DNA of 64,000 bases from Paenibacillus sp. XY044 (lineage in GTDB: Bacteria > Bacillota > Bacilli > Paenibacillales > Paenibacillaceae), in assembly GCF_002257645.1 (NCBI RefSeq), contig NZ_NQMO01000003.1:248001-312000 (forward strand). Reading direction: 5' to 3'. Position numbers and translations under genes: made by a program. Positions 8,318 through 16,056 of this stretch are shown here, piece after piece; the stretch's first letter is position 1; every line of letters begins with the position of its first letter. The notes under the pieces are model-generated. The model worked only from the letters and a program-made list of their open reading frames with translations, was not told where the DNA came from and ran no database searches.

Positions 8318-8385
8318 TGTTTGGACGGGCGAGCGCCTTTGGCTTTGTGCGAAGCACAAAACAAGAAAGCGAGCCCGGCCAAACA
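8318..8385. repeat. Long imperfect palindrome, probable dispersed repeat element
   Basis: TGTTTGG-A-CGGGC pairs with GCCCG-G-CCAAACA, and a nested TTTGTGC-GAA-GCACAAA hairpin forms the tip. The folded element lies in a non-coding spacer and spans a spurious 62-codon frame. The shape suggests a REP/MITE-like palindrome, but copy number cannot be judged from one window. Confidence 0.45.
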
Positions 8386-8465
8386 GGAGCAGCCCCCTGC
8401 ACTTTTTTACAATTACCATAAAAGATTATTATTACATTCTAAATAAAATATTATTTCAAAAACCG

Positions 8466-8494
8466 TTGACCGGAATGAAATTTATCGTTATTAT
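8466..8494 (+). promoter_or_regulatory. Promoter of the MurNAc salvage operon
   Basis: TTGACC at 8466-8471, 17-bp spacer, TATTAT at 8489-8494, about 40 bp before the murQ start. The AT-rich palindrome at 8441-8456 lies immediately upstream. GAAAT-rich sequence around the promoter resembles RpiR/MurR-type sites, but no murR gene is present in this window. Confidence 0.6.
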
Positions 8495-8535
8495 GAAATC
8501 AAGAAATAGAAGTCAACACGGATAGGGGGATGGCT

Positions 8536-9450
8536 ATGGATGAGTATCTGGCGGGGTTAACGACGGAAGGGATCAACGATAAAACATTGAGTATAGATGA
8601 ATGTTCAACCGAAGAGATGGTTCGCCTGATGAATGAACAGGATTCCAAGGTTCCGGCTGCAGTCGCTGCAGAGATACCGCAAATTGTGAAGGCGGTGGAC
8701 ACACTCCATCATGTGCTGAAGAATGGTGGAAGAATGTTTTACGTTGGGGCTGGATCTTCCGGCAGGCTCGGTGTGCTGGACGCTTCTGAATGTCCTCCCA
8801 CCTTCGGCGTGGATCCCTTGCTGGTACAAGGACATATTGCCGGAGGAGACGGAGCGCTGAGAACTGCCGTTGAGGGTTATGAAGACAATGCTGAGGAGGG
8901 GGTCGCTTTAATTGAAAGGTGCGGCGTGACAGACAAGGATGCGGTTATCGGCATCAGCGCCAGCGGAAGCGCGACATTCGTCATCGCTGCCTTGAAGAAG
9001 GCAGGGGAAATCGGAGCCGCTACGATTGGCGTCGTCAATAACAAAAATTCCAAGGTAGAGCACGTCTGCGACGTATGCATAGCACCTGTCGTAGGGCCGG
9101 AAGTGATCATGGGATCAACCAGATTAAAAGCGGGGACTGCACAGAAAATGGTCCTGAACATGCTGACCACCTGTACGATGGTGAAGCTGGGCAAGACCTA
9201 CAACAATCTCATGGTGGACTTGAAAGCAAGCAATATCAAGCTGCAGGACCGCTCGGTGCGTATCATAAAGACAGCAACCGGGGTCGATGACAAAACGGCA
9301 CTTTCCTATTTGGAAAGCGCTTCCATGAATTGCAAGCTGGCCATTATGATGATCAAAACCGGCTTGGACGCCCAAGCGGCGGCACAAGCACTGGATCAAG
9401 CCGAGGGAAGTCTGAAGAAGGCGATCCGCAATTTTACGAAAGTGGTCTAA
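8536..9450 (+). CDS. murQ: N-acetylmuramic acid 6-phosphate etherase
   Basis: A 304-residue cytoplasmic enzyme that cleaves the lactyl ether of MurNAc-6-phosphate to give GlcNAc-6-phosphate and D-lactate, the key step of muramic-acid salvage. It is a SIS-domain protein: GGRMFYVGAGSSGRLGVLDASECPPTFG carries the phosphosugar site and catalytic region; GISASGSATFV and IMGSTRLKAGTAQKMVLNMLTT are strongly diagnostic. ATG 8536 is chosen over ATG 8530 because the AGGGGG ribosome site is only 1 bp from the latter and about 6 bp from the former. It opens an operon with an ABC importer, AnmK, NamZ and a MurNAc/GlcNAc-type kinase, matching the predicted pathway. Confidence 0.95.
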   Translation: MDEYLAGLTTEGINDKTLSIDECSTEEMVRLMNEQDSKVPAAVAAEIPQIVKAVDTLHHVLKNGGRMFYVGAGSSGRLGVLDASECPPTFGVDPLLVQGHIAGGDGALRTAVEGYEDNAEEGVALIERCGVTDKDAVIGISASGSATFVIAALKKAGEIGAATIGVVNNKNSKVEHVCDVCIAPVVGPEVIMGSTRLKAGTAQKMVLNMLTTCTMVKLGKTYNNLMVDLKASNIKLQDRSVRIIKTATGVDDKTALSYLESASMNCKLAIMMIKTGLDAQAAAQALDQAEGSLKKAIRNFTKVV

Positions 9451-9494
9451 TACCAAATAATACCAAAGGATATCCTTGAGGAGGCATGTTGTTC

Positions 9495-10916
9495 ATGAAA
9501 AAAAGAATGCGTGTATTAGCATCCGTATTTGCCGTAAGCATGGCACTGACCACACTGACGGCCTGCGGGGGCAAAGGCGATTCCAAATCGGCCGAATCGT
9601 CCGATCCGAACGCGAAAGATACCATTACGGCGCTGCTGCCGCCGGTATCGGGCAATTTCCAGGACACCTTCGCGGACATTCAAAAGGAATTTACGGAGAA
9701 ATATCCGAACCTGACGCTGAAAATCGAACCGGCCAGCTGGGAGGACATGACGCAGAAGCTCGATACCCAGGTGAATGCCGGCAGCCCACCGGATATTGCG
9801 TTTATCGGATCCGATGGGATTTCCAAATACGTTGACCAAGGCATGGCCCTTGATATCAAGGACATCGCCACACCGGAAATGATCAACGATTACGACAAAG
9901 GACCTCTGGAATATATGAAGAAAGGCGACGGCATGTACGGCTTCCCTGCTTACATGGAAGTCCATGCGCTGGGCGGCAACCGCGAGTTCCTTGAGAAGGC
10001 GGGCATCGATTGGAAAAAGGTGCAGCAGCAAGGATGGACCTTCGACGAGTTCCGCGAAGCGATCAAGAAAGGCGTCGTTTCCGAAGGCGGCAAAACGTCC
10101 CGTTACGGCTTCGTATTCGCAACCGCCGGCGTCACTTCGAAAGACTATTTGGGCATTCTGATCAAAAATGCAGGCATGCCTTCCGCATTTACGCAAGATT
10201 TGAAATACGCTTACACCAGCAAAAACTATCTTGAAGTACTTAAGGATATCCGCGCATTGATCGACGACGGCTCCATGCCGAAGGAATTGAGCTCCATCGA
10301 CGCGGGTAAACGTTGGAACATGTTCCTGACCGGTCAAACGATGATCACTGGTAAAGGAATGGCGACCTTCGAAAAATCCGCAAACACGAACAACGATAAA
10401 ATCAAAGCCAACGACGGCAGCGCAGTCAAAGGCAGCATTCCTGTGACTTACACGGTTCTTCCGGTTCCATCTTTCCTGGGTGAAAAAGCAGTTTCCAGCG
10501 TGGCCGTTGACGGTTACGTTGCATTCCGCGGCAAAAAGGAACCAAGCGAAGCCCATAAACAAAATGTTGTGAAGGCGCTGTACTTCCTGGCCAGCGGCAA
10601 AGTAGCCGCAACTACGAACAACGACCTGTTCGTCGCACAAATTACGGAAAGCGGCAGAAAAGCGGCGGAAAGCATGCCGGTTGAACGCGATGCGGACAAC
10701 AAGGCAGCCGTTGAAACTATGCTGAAAAACGCAGCGCCGGCCCGTCCGGACATTCCGGCTGAGCTGGAAGCGAAAGCCATCAAGCTGGAGGACGAAGTGA
10801 TCGTTCCGAAGCTGCAGGCGCTCATTGCCGGCGAGATCAAGCCGGAAGAGATGTACGATGCCGTCAAATCCGCAGCGGTTTCCGCGTTCGGTGAAGACGG
10901 AGTGGTGAAAGAGTAA
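9495..10916 (+). CDS. ABC-transporter sugar-binding lipoprotein (CUT1 family)
   Basis: A 473-residue extracellular solute-binding lipoprotein. The signal peptide MKKRMRVL...LTTLTAC gives a lipobox LTAC with lipidated Cys at about residue 24. The body is a family 1 binding protein (ITALLPPVSGNF, FTEKYPNLTLKIEPASWEDM, NAGSPPDIAFIG, YGFPAYME). ATG 9495 is chosen because GAGGAGG is 10 bp upstream; an ATG at 9486 would be only 1 bp from it. The gene follows murQ and precedes two permease genes; no ATPase gene is nearby, so a shared MsmX-type ATPase is likely. The ligand is inferred from context to be MurNAc or a muro-saccharide. Confidence 0.9.
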   Translation: MKKRMRVLASVFAVSMALTTLTACGGKGDSKSAESSDPNAKDTITALLPPVSGNFQDTFADIQKEFTEKYPNLTLKIEPASWEDMTQKLDTQVNAGSPPDIAFIGSDGISKYVDQGMALDIKDIATPEMINDYDKGPLEYMKKGDGMYGFPAYMEVHALGGNREFLEKAGIDWKKVQQQGWTFDEFREAIKKGVVSEGGKTSRYGFVFATAGVTSKDYLGILIKNAGMPSAFTQDLKYAYTSKNYLEVLKDIRALIDDGSMPKELSSIDAGKRWNMFLTGQTMITGKGMATFEKSANTNNDKIKANDGSAVKGSIPVTYTVLPVPSFLGEKAVSSVAVDGYVAFRGKKEPSEAHKQNVVKALYFLASGKVAATTNNDLFVAQITESGRKAAESMPVERDADNKAAVETMLKNAAPARPDIPAELEAKAIKLEDEVIVPKLQALIAGEIKPEEMYDAVKSAAVSAFGEDGVVKE

Positions 10917-10930
10917 TCCCTGAATCAAGC

Positions 10931-10961
10931 GGATAGCCGTGTGCAGGTCACGCGGCTATCC
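10931..10961 (+). promoter_or_regulatory. Intercistronic stem-loop between binding-protein and permease genes
   Basis: Arms 10931-10943 and 10949-10961 pair over 13 positions with a single G-U pair (GGATAGCCGTGTG / CACGCGGCTATCC) and a 5-nt loop, with no T-run. Such hairpins commonly stabilise upstream binding-protein mRNA or limit read-through, keeping permease levels below binding-protein levels. Confidence 0.7.
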
Positions 10962-11006
10962 GGTATATAGGCTGTGATAAGGGATAGGAAAGGAGTTTCG
11001 CAAAAG

Positions 11007-11909
11007 ATGGCTCAACTAGCTAAACCGGCCAAAAGACGCAGAGTTAGGGGAGACGCAGCCTGGGCGTACGCTTTTATCGCCGTTGCTTTGGTGGTCTTCG
11101 CCATGTTTACCGCTTATCCGGTCGTGAGCGCGTTTATTATCAGCTTCCAGAAATACAAGCCGATCGGCTCGGAGTATGTGGGCTTCGATAACTATATTGC
11201 CACATTCAAGGATTCCTTGTTTTGGAAATCGGTGGTCAACACGGTCGTGTACACGATTCTAACCGTCCCCGTATCGTTAATCATCTCATTTGCCATCGCG
11301 ATTCTAATACTGCCGCTCAAGAAAAAGCTGCAGACGACGTTCAAGGCGGTCTATTATCTGCCTGCGGTCGCTTCGGGCGTTGCGCTGTCGGTGGTATGGC
11401 TGTGGATCTTCGATCCGATGCCGGAAGGGATCTTCAACAAGCTGATCGGTTTCTTCGGCATCAGCAACCAGAACTGGCTTGGCTCCAGCGCTACGGCGAT
11501 GTTCTCGCTGGTCCTGATGGCCTGGCTGTCCAGCCACGGCACCAGCATCATCATTTATTTGGCGGCACTGCTCGGCATCGATACCAGCTATTATGAAGCC
11601 GCCGATTTGGATGGCGCCAACTTTATGCAGAAGCTGTGGTACATCGTCATTCCGTGCCTGAAGCCGACAACGCTGTTCCTTTTGGTCACCGGGGTCATCG
11701 GTTCCTTCCAGGTGTTCCAGAACGCGTATCTCATGACAGGCGGCGGTCCGGACAACTCGACGACGATGGTGGGTCTCCTGATCTTTAACAATGCCTTCAA
11801 GTACTTCGAATTCGGCAAAGCGGCAGCCCAGTCCCTCGTGCTCGCGGCGATTATCGCTCTGATCTCGCTGGTCCAGTTCAAGTTCATGGGCAAAGACGTG
11901 GAATATTAA
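11007..11909 (+). CDS. ABC sugar transporter permease 1 (MalF type)
   Basis: A 300-residue inner-membrane permease with six predicted helices, beginning AYAFIAVALVVFAMFTAYPVV. The EAA loop that docks the ATPase reads YYEAADLDGANFMQKLWYIVIPCLKP, near residues 190-215. ATG 11007 follows AAAGGAG by 11 bp; the upstream in-frame start has no ribosome site. It would pair with the MalG-type protein encoded next to form the importer for the ligand of the upstream lipoprotein. Confidence 0.9.
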   Translation: MAQLAKPAKRRRVRGDAAWAYAFIAVALVVFAMFTAYPVVSAFIISFQKYKPIGSEYVGFDNYIATFKDSLFWKSVVNTVVYTILTVPVSLIISFAIAILILPLKKKLQTTFKAVYYLPAVASGVALSVVWLWIFDPMPEGIFNKLIGFFGISNQNWLGSSATAMFSLVLMAWLSSHGTSIIIYLAALLGIDTSYYEAADLDGANFMQKLWYIVIPCLKPTTLFLLVTGVIGSFQVFQNAYLMTGGGPDNSTTMVGLLIFNNAFKYFEFGKAAAQSLVLAAIIALISLVQFKFMGKDVEY

Positions 11910-11947
11910 GAAATACGTCGGGTGGACGTTATTTCACTAAAGACAGA

Positions 11948-12018
11948 CCGCGGTTTCGCGGAAGTTTTTCTTGCGAGATCAGGCTGCTTAAGCGGGAGAA
12001 GTTTTGCTCTCTGATCTC
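11948..12018 (+). promoter_or_regulatory. Stem-loops between the two permease genes
   Basis: A small CCGCG-GTTT-CGCGG hairpin (11948-11961) precedes an inverted repeat GAGATCAG (11975-11982) / CTGATCTC (12011-12018) that ends 5 bp before the AAGGAGG of the next gene. These may set relative translation or mRNA stability; full termination is unlikely because the T-run is poor. Confidence 0.4.
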
Positions 12019-12042
12019 TTAAGTAAGGAGGAAGATCCGAAC

Positions 12043-12903
12043 ATGGCACTTTACAGCGAACATACCGGAAAGCCGGCGGCAAAGCGCGTCAGAAACGGTG
12101 TGATCATCATCATTTTGATCCTATTTGCATTAGCAACGATTTTCCCCATTTATTTCATGATCATGTCGTCCTTTGGCGATCCGATCGAAGCGGGGGCGGC
12201 GAACTATTCCCTGTTTCCGACCAAATTCACGCTTGATTCCTATAAGTTCTTTTTTGATTACAGCGAATATTCGTACCGCTGGCTGCTGAACTCGCTGATC
12301 GTGGCGACGACGGTCATGGTATCGAACGTGTTTTTCGCCAGCCTGGCGGGTTACGCTTTTTCCAAAATCAAGTTCAAGGGCAGAACGGTTCTGTTCACGG
12401 TCCTGCTGATCGCCATGATGATTCCGTATCAGGTGACCCAGGTTCCGCTCTACATTTTGATCGTCAATATTTTCAATATTCAAAACACATACAGCGCCTT
12501 GATATTGCCGGGCCTCGTAACGGTCTACAACATCTTCTTGGCCAAACAGTTCATGGGCAGCATCCCGGGGGAAATCCTCGAATGCGCCAAAATCGAAGGC
12601 TGCAACCAGTTCCAGATCTACTTCCGGATCATTCTGCCATTGTCCAAAACGGTGCTGGCGGTCATGGCCATCCTGACCTTTATGGACAGCTGGAACACGT
12701 TCTTCTGGCCGTTCCTCGTGACGAACACGATGGATATGCAGACGATACAGGTCGGTCTGAAAAACTTCCGGTTTGCGAATACAACCTATTTTGCGCCGAT
12801 GATGGCCGGTGCGACCATTTCCGCGCTGCCGATGTTTATCCTCTTCTTTAGCTTGCAAAAGTACTTCCTGGAAGGAGTCACGGTGGGAGCCGTGAAGGGC
12901 TGA
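12043..12903 (+). CDS. ABC sugar transporter permease 2 (MalG type)
   Basis: A 286-residue inner-membrane permease of the CarD/MalG class. Features are an N-terminal helix (GVIIIILILFALATIFPIYF), SLAGYAFSKIKFKGR and an EAA loop ECAKIEGCNQFQIYFRIILPLSKT near residues 180-205. ATG 12043 follows AAGGAGG by about 12 bp. Its stop is separated by 1 bp from the AnmK start, so the transporter and kinase are co-translated in one operon. Confidence 0.9.
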   Translation: MALYSEHTGKPAAKRVRNGVIIIILILFALATIFPIYFMIMSSFGDPIEAGAANYSLFPTKFTLDSYKFFFDYSEYSYRWLLNSLIVATTVMVSNVFFASLAGYAFSKIKFKGRTVLFTVLLIAMMIPYQVTQVPLYILIVNIFNIQNTYSALILPGLVTVYNIFLAKQFMGSIPGEILECAKIEGCNQFQIYFRIILPLSKTVLAVMAILTFMDSWNTFFWPFLVTNTMDMQTIQVGLKNFRFANTTYFAPMMAGATISALPMFILFFSLQKYFLEGVTVGAVKG

Positions 12904-12904
12904 T

Positions 12905-14107
12905 ATGGGGACAAAAGGAGAGAAAGCGGAGCTCAGTCGTCCCCGGTATGCCGTTGGTCTGATGTCCGGGACATCGGTAGACGGCATCGACGCGGCTGTC
13001 GTGCAAATCACCGGCAATTTGGAGGGGCCTCCAGGTGTATGTCTGGTCGCTTTTGAGAATACGCCTTTTCCCGCGGGAGTCAGAGAAGACATTTTTGCTT
13101 TGTTCGATCTAAGCAACGCAAGCGTAGACCGGGTTGGGAAAATGAATGTGCTTTTGGGAGAACTGTACGCCGAGGCGGCTTTGTCCGTGATCGGGAAGGC
13201 GGGGTTGTCCGCCGAAGACGTTTCGGTGATCGGTTCGCACGGCCAAACGGTTTACCATGCCCCGGATATGGAGGCATATCACGGCCATAACGTGCATTAC
13301 ACCGTTCAGATCGGTGAGGGCGCGGTCATCGCGGCAAGAACGGGAATTCCTTGCGTGTCGGACTTTCGGGCGGCGGATATGGCTGTCGGCGGTCAGGGAG
13401 CGCCGCTGGTCCCCTTTACGGAATATATGCTGTACCGGGAGGAACACCGGACACTGCTGCTGCAGAACATCGGCGGCATCGGGAACATGACGGTGATTCC
13501 GGCCGGTTGCACACCCGGCGAGGTATATGCTTTCGACACAGGCCCGGGCAACATGATCATCGACGGAGTTGTGGAGCGGCTGTACCCGGGACAATTAACG
13601 ATGGATATTGGAGGAGCGATCGCTCGTCAGGGCACCGCCGATCCGCGTCTGCTCGGCAGGCTGCAGCAGGAAGCTTACTATACGCAGCCGCTGCCGAAAT
13701 CGACGGGCCGGGAGCTGTTCGGTTCCTCTTATATAGATAAGCTTCTGCATGATGCCGATGCCCTTGGCATGCGGGCGGAAGATATTGTAGCCACGGTGAC
13801 GATGCTGACCGCCTGGTCGATCGGCGACGCCTACCACAGGTACGTGATGGCAGGACACCCTGCCGATGCCTTGATCGTCGGCGGCGGGGGCAGCTACAAT
13901 CCGGTGCTGATGGAATGGATCCGGCAGGAGATGGCGAAGGCAGGCGTCCAGGTGCTGACGCAGGAGGAAATCGGTCATAACAGTGATGCGAAGGAAGCCG
14001 TAGCGTTTGCCGTACTGGCGGATTACGCCATTGCCAAGCGGGCGAATAACCTTCCGTATGTGACTGGCGCTTCAAGACCTGTCGTCATGGGCAAAATCAG
14101 TTATTAA
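12905..14107 (+). CDS. anmK: Anhydro-N-acetylmuramic acid kinase
   Basis: A 400-residue ATP-dependent kinase of the ASKHA fold that opens and phosphorylates 1,6-anhydroMurNAc to MurNAc-6-phosphate, the MurQ substrate. Diagnostic blocks: GLMSGTSVDGIDAAVVQI at the start, SHGQTVYHAP, QIGEGAVIAARTGIPCVSDFRAADMAVGGQGAPLVP (catalytic Asp in the last block), NIGGIGNMTVIP, FDTGPGNMIID and a C-terminal LIVGGGGSYNP. The start has a weak ribosome site and probably depends on coupling to the permease gene. AnhydroMurNAc arises from lytic transglycosylases, so the operon seems to accept both anhydro and reducing-end muramic acid. Confidence 0.93.
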   Translation: MGTKGEKAELSRPRYAVGLMSGTSVDGIDAAVVQITGNLEGPPGVCLVAFENTPFPAGVREDIFALFDLSNASVDRVGKMNVLLGELYAEAALSVIGKAGLSAEDVSVIGSHGQTVYHAPDMEAYHGHNVHYTVQIGEGAVIAARTGIPCVSDFRAADMAVGGQGAPLVPFTEYMLYREEHRTLLLQNIGGIGNMTVIPAGCTPGEVYAFDTGPGNMIIDGVVERLYPGQLTMDIGGAIARQGTADPRLLGRLQQEAYYTQPLPKSTGRELFGSSYIDKLLHDADALGMRAEDIVATVTMLTAWSIGDAYHRYVMAGHPADALIVGGGGSYNPVLMEWIRQEMAKAGVQVLTQEEIGHNSDAKEAVAFAVLADYAIAKRANNLPYVTGASRPVVMGKISY

Positions 14108-14114
14108 AATGCGT

Positions 14115-14204
14115 GTTCAAAAAGGTCGGTTTTCAGCACCGAGAAGATTCGATGCCGAATCAGCTTCCCGATTTACTTCGTGATCAAAGGCGGACTTTTT
14201 GAAC
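14115..14204. repeat. 90-bp palindromic intergenic element with terminal inverted repeats
   Basis: Outer arms GTTCAAAAAG / CTTTTTGAAC are perfect, and a nested hairpin GAAGATTCG-ATGC-CGAATCAGCTTC lies inside. It sits alone in the anmK-GNAT spacer. The terminal inverted repeats, size and nested symmetry suggest a MITE/REP-like element of the kind scattered through Paenibacillus genomes. It could also act as an mRNA-processing or partial termination site within the operon. Confidence 0.6.
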
Positions 14205-14238
14205 TACCTCTTAAAGGGATGGAGGGACTCATATCGAG

Positions 14239-15204
14239 ATGGTTGTAACATGGAGTGACCAATACACTGGTGCTGTCATCGGCTTGTGGAACACGGTGGC
14301 CGTGCGTGACGGCTACAAAGAGATGACGGAGGCCAGCTTCAGCGGCATATTTACGGATAACCGCTATTTCGATCCGGAGAACACGTTTGTTCTCCTGGAA
14401 GAGGGCGAAGTGAAGGGCTTTGCCTGCGGATGCACGGGCGGCGATCTGCCGCTTGGAGATCATGCAGGGTACATCACCTGCATCGTTCTTGCCGACGAAG
14501 TCCGTACGGACGACAATTACAAGGTGATGCTGGAGCATCTGGAAGGGCGCTTTCAGGCGCTGGGCAAAAGCCAAGCCGACGTGCTGTTTTTCAATCCGAT
14601 GATGCTGCCTTGGTACATACCGGATACGCCGCGTCACGAGCATAACAATGCGCCCGGTGTGCCGACAGGCAGCAGGCTCCATTCTTTTTTGCAGGGCCAG
14701 GGATATGTGGAAAGAGCGCAGGAATGTGCGATGTACCTGGATCTGTCTTCGTTCTCCATACCGCAGGAGATTCGCGGGAAAGAAGAGAAGGCGCAAACAG
14801 ACGGATATACGGTGGAGCTGTTTGAACAAGGCAAGCATCATGGCGTTTCGGACATGCTGCAGGGCTTCGATAATCCGCTGTGGCAGAAGGAAATCGCCCA
14901 ATCGACCGCGGACGGGGTGCCGGTCGTCGTGGCGGCGCACCACGGTAAGGTGGTCGGATTTGCCGGGCCGGTCATCCGCCAGGCCAGCGGTCGCGGCTAT
15001 TTTGCCGGCATCGGCGTTCATCCTGAGCATGAGGGGCATGGCCTCGGCAGTATCCTTTTCTTTAAATTGTGCGAGGCTTTTCAGAAGATCGGGACGGCGT
15101 ACATGTCCCTGTATACAGGCAGCACCAATCCGGCCATCCGGATTTACGAGAAGGCAGGATTTAAGACGGTCCGAACATTTTCGATCATGAGAAGGGAGTT
15201 TTAA
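14239..15204 (+). CDS. Two-domain GNAT acetyltransferase
   Basis: A 321-residue protein with two GNAT-like halves. The C-terminal half has the acetyl-CoA loop IGVHPEHEGHGLGSILF and the later YTGSTNPAIRIYEKAGFKTVRTFSIMRREF segment typical of active GNATs. The N-terminal half (GYKEMTEASF, FVLLEEGEVKGFACGC) looks like a degenerate domain. It begins after GGGATGGAGGG and ends 4 bp before the PIG-L deacetylase gene. A deacetylase plus acetyltransferase inside a MurNAc operon suggests N-acyl exchange on an amino sugar, but the substrate is unknown. Confidence 0.8.
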   Translation: MVVTWSDQYTGAVIGLWNTVAVRDGYKEMTEASFSGIFTDNRYFDPENTFVLLEEGEVKGFACGCTGGDLPLGDHAGYITCIVLADEVRTDDNYKVMLEHLEGRFQALGKSQADVLFFNPMMLPWYIPDTPRHEHNNAPGVPTGSRLHSFLQGQGYVERAQECAMYLDLSSFSIPQEIRGKEEKAQTDGYTVELFEQGKHHGVSDMLQGFDNPLWQKEIAQSTADGVPVVVAAHHGKVVGFAGPVIRQASGRGYFAGIGVHPEHEGHGLGSILFFKLCEAFQKIGTAYMSLYTGSTNPAIRIYEKAGFKTVRTFSIMRREF

Positions 15205-15208
15205 AGCG

Positions 15209-15913
15209 ATGAGTGAACAAAAATTAACGATTATGGCGATTGGCGGCCATGTCGGTGACGCGGAACTGACGGCGGGCGGCGTGCTTGCAAGCCATTCCTT
15301 GAAGGGAGACCGCATCGTGACGCTGGCGCTGACGGCAGGGGAACGCGGCGTGCCCGCGGGCCAGGATATGGCGGAGTACCGACAGCAAAAGGTGAACGAG
15401 GGGAAGGCATTTGCCGATATGCTGGGCGGCGAGTCCATCGTGTTCGACATTCCCGACGGCGAGCTGAAGGATACCGAGGAAATGCGTCTGAGAGTATGCG
15501 ATGAAATCCGGCGCGTGAAGCCGAACATCATCATTACCCACTGGAAGAACAGTATGCACAAGGACCACGCGACGACGCACAACATCGTGAACGATGCGCG
15601 CTTTTTCGCGGGCCTGGCGTCCTTTGAGCGGGAGCTGCCCGCGTTCTTCGCTTCCAAGCTGTACTATGCGGAAAACTGGGAGGATGCGGTGGATTACAAG
15701 CCGTACTTGTACGTAGACTTTTCGCAGGAGGCATTTGACCTGTGGGTGAAAGCGGTATCGCAGCACTGGTTCGTCACGGGCAGCAAGTCCTTCCCTTATC
15801 TGGAATACTACAAGCATCTTGCGCGGGTACGCGGAATCGAGGCGCGTAAGGAGTATGCGGAAACGTTTATGATTCCGGCGGAAACGATGCGCCTGCGCCA
15901 AAGCGAACTGTAA
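15209..15913 (+). CDS. PIG-L/LmbE-family zinc deacetylase
   Basis: A 234-residue metal-dependent amide hydrolase of the family that removes acetyl from N-acetylglucosaminyl compounds. Zinc-binding residues are visible in GGHVGDAELTAGGVLA (His, Asp and Glu of the HxxDAE pattern) and in SMHKDHATTH (third ligand). The first Pro of the common HPDD form is replaced, giving HVGD. It follows the GNAT gene by 4 bp with GGGAG upstream of ATG. Members act in bacillithiol, mycothiol and GlcNAc metabolism; here context points to a MurNAc- or GlcNAc-derived substrate, which remains an inference. Confidence 0.85.
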   Translation: MSEQKLTIMAIGGHVGDAELTAGGVLASHSLKGDRIVTLALTAGERGVPAGQDMAEYRQQKVNEGKAFADMLGGESIVFDIPDGELKDTEEMRLRVCDEIRRVKPNIIITHWKNSMHKDHATTHNIVNDARFFAGLASFERELPAFFASKLYYAENWEDAVDYKPYLYVDFSQEAFDLWVKAVSQHWFVTGSKSFPYLEYYKHLARVRGIEARKEYAETFMIPAETMRLRQSEL

Positions 15914-16056
15914 GCGGCGCATTGCCATGACATGAGTGCTTCTGACTGTGACGATTCCTTGGTTGCAGTCATTTTTTTGAGATGATCGCATTGATAAATT
16001 TAAACTTCAAATCACTTTATTGGCGCTGCGCCAATTTCAACTACCAGGAGGTCGCT

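Larger units (their letters stand above)
8137..8462. repeat. Segment bounded by 19-bp direct repeats (18/19 identical)
   Basis: TAAAATAATATTTCAAAAA at 8137-8155 and TAAAATATTATTTCAAAAA at 8444-8462 differ by one base. The right copy overlaps the 16-bp palindrome AAATAA-AATA-TTATTT (8441-8456), just upstream of the murQ promoter. Either the two copies are paired operator sites or the segment between them is an insertion with duplicated ends. Confidence 0.5.
7851..8465. other. 615-bp intergenic region with repeats and hairpins, no convincing gene
   Basis: No reading frame here has coding character. Contents: a GGAGG/CCTCC mini-hairpin near 7950; two near-identical 19-mers at 8137-8155 and 8444-8462; a terminator-like hairpin at 8226-8253; and a long imperfect stem-loop at 8318-8385. 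A 13-codon open frame at 7986-8027 ends abruptly and may be debris. The region probably combines a mobile palindromic repeat with the upstream control region of the murQ operon. Confidence 0.5.

Noticed and set aside
8258..8446. 62-codon plus-strand frame in the pre-murQ spacer
   Set aside because: It reads through a long palindrome, has no ribosome site and no coding character; better explained as a repeat element.
9516..10928. Long minus-strand open frame (470 codons) opposite the binding-protein gene
   Set aside because: Shadow of the lipoprotein gene caused by its codon bias; His/Arg/Phe-rich translation with no domain and no suitable start.
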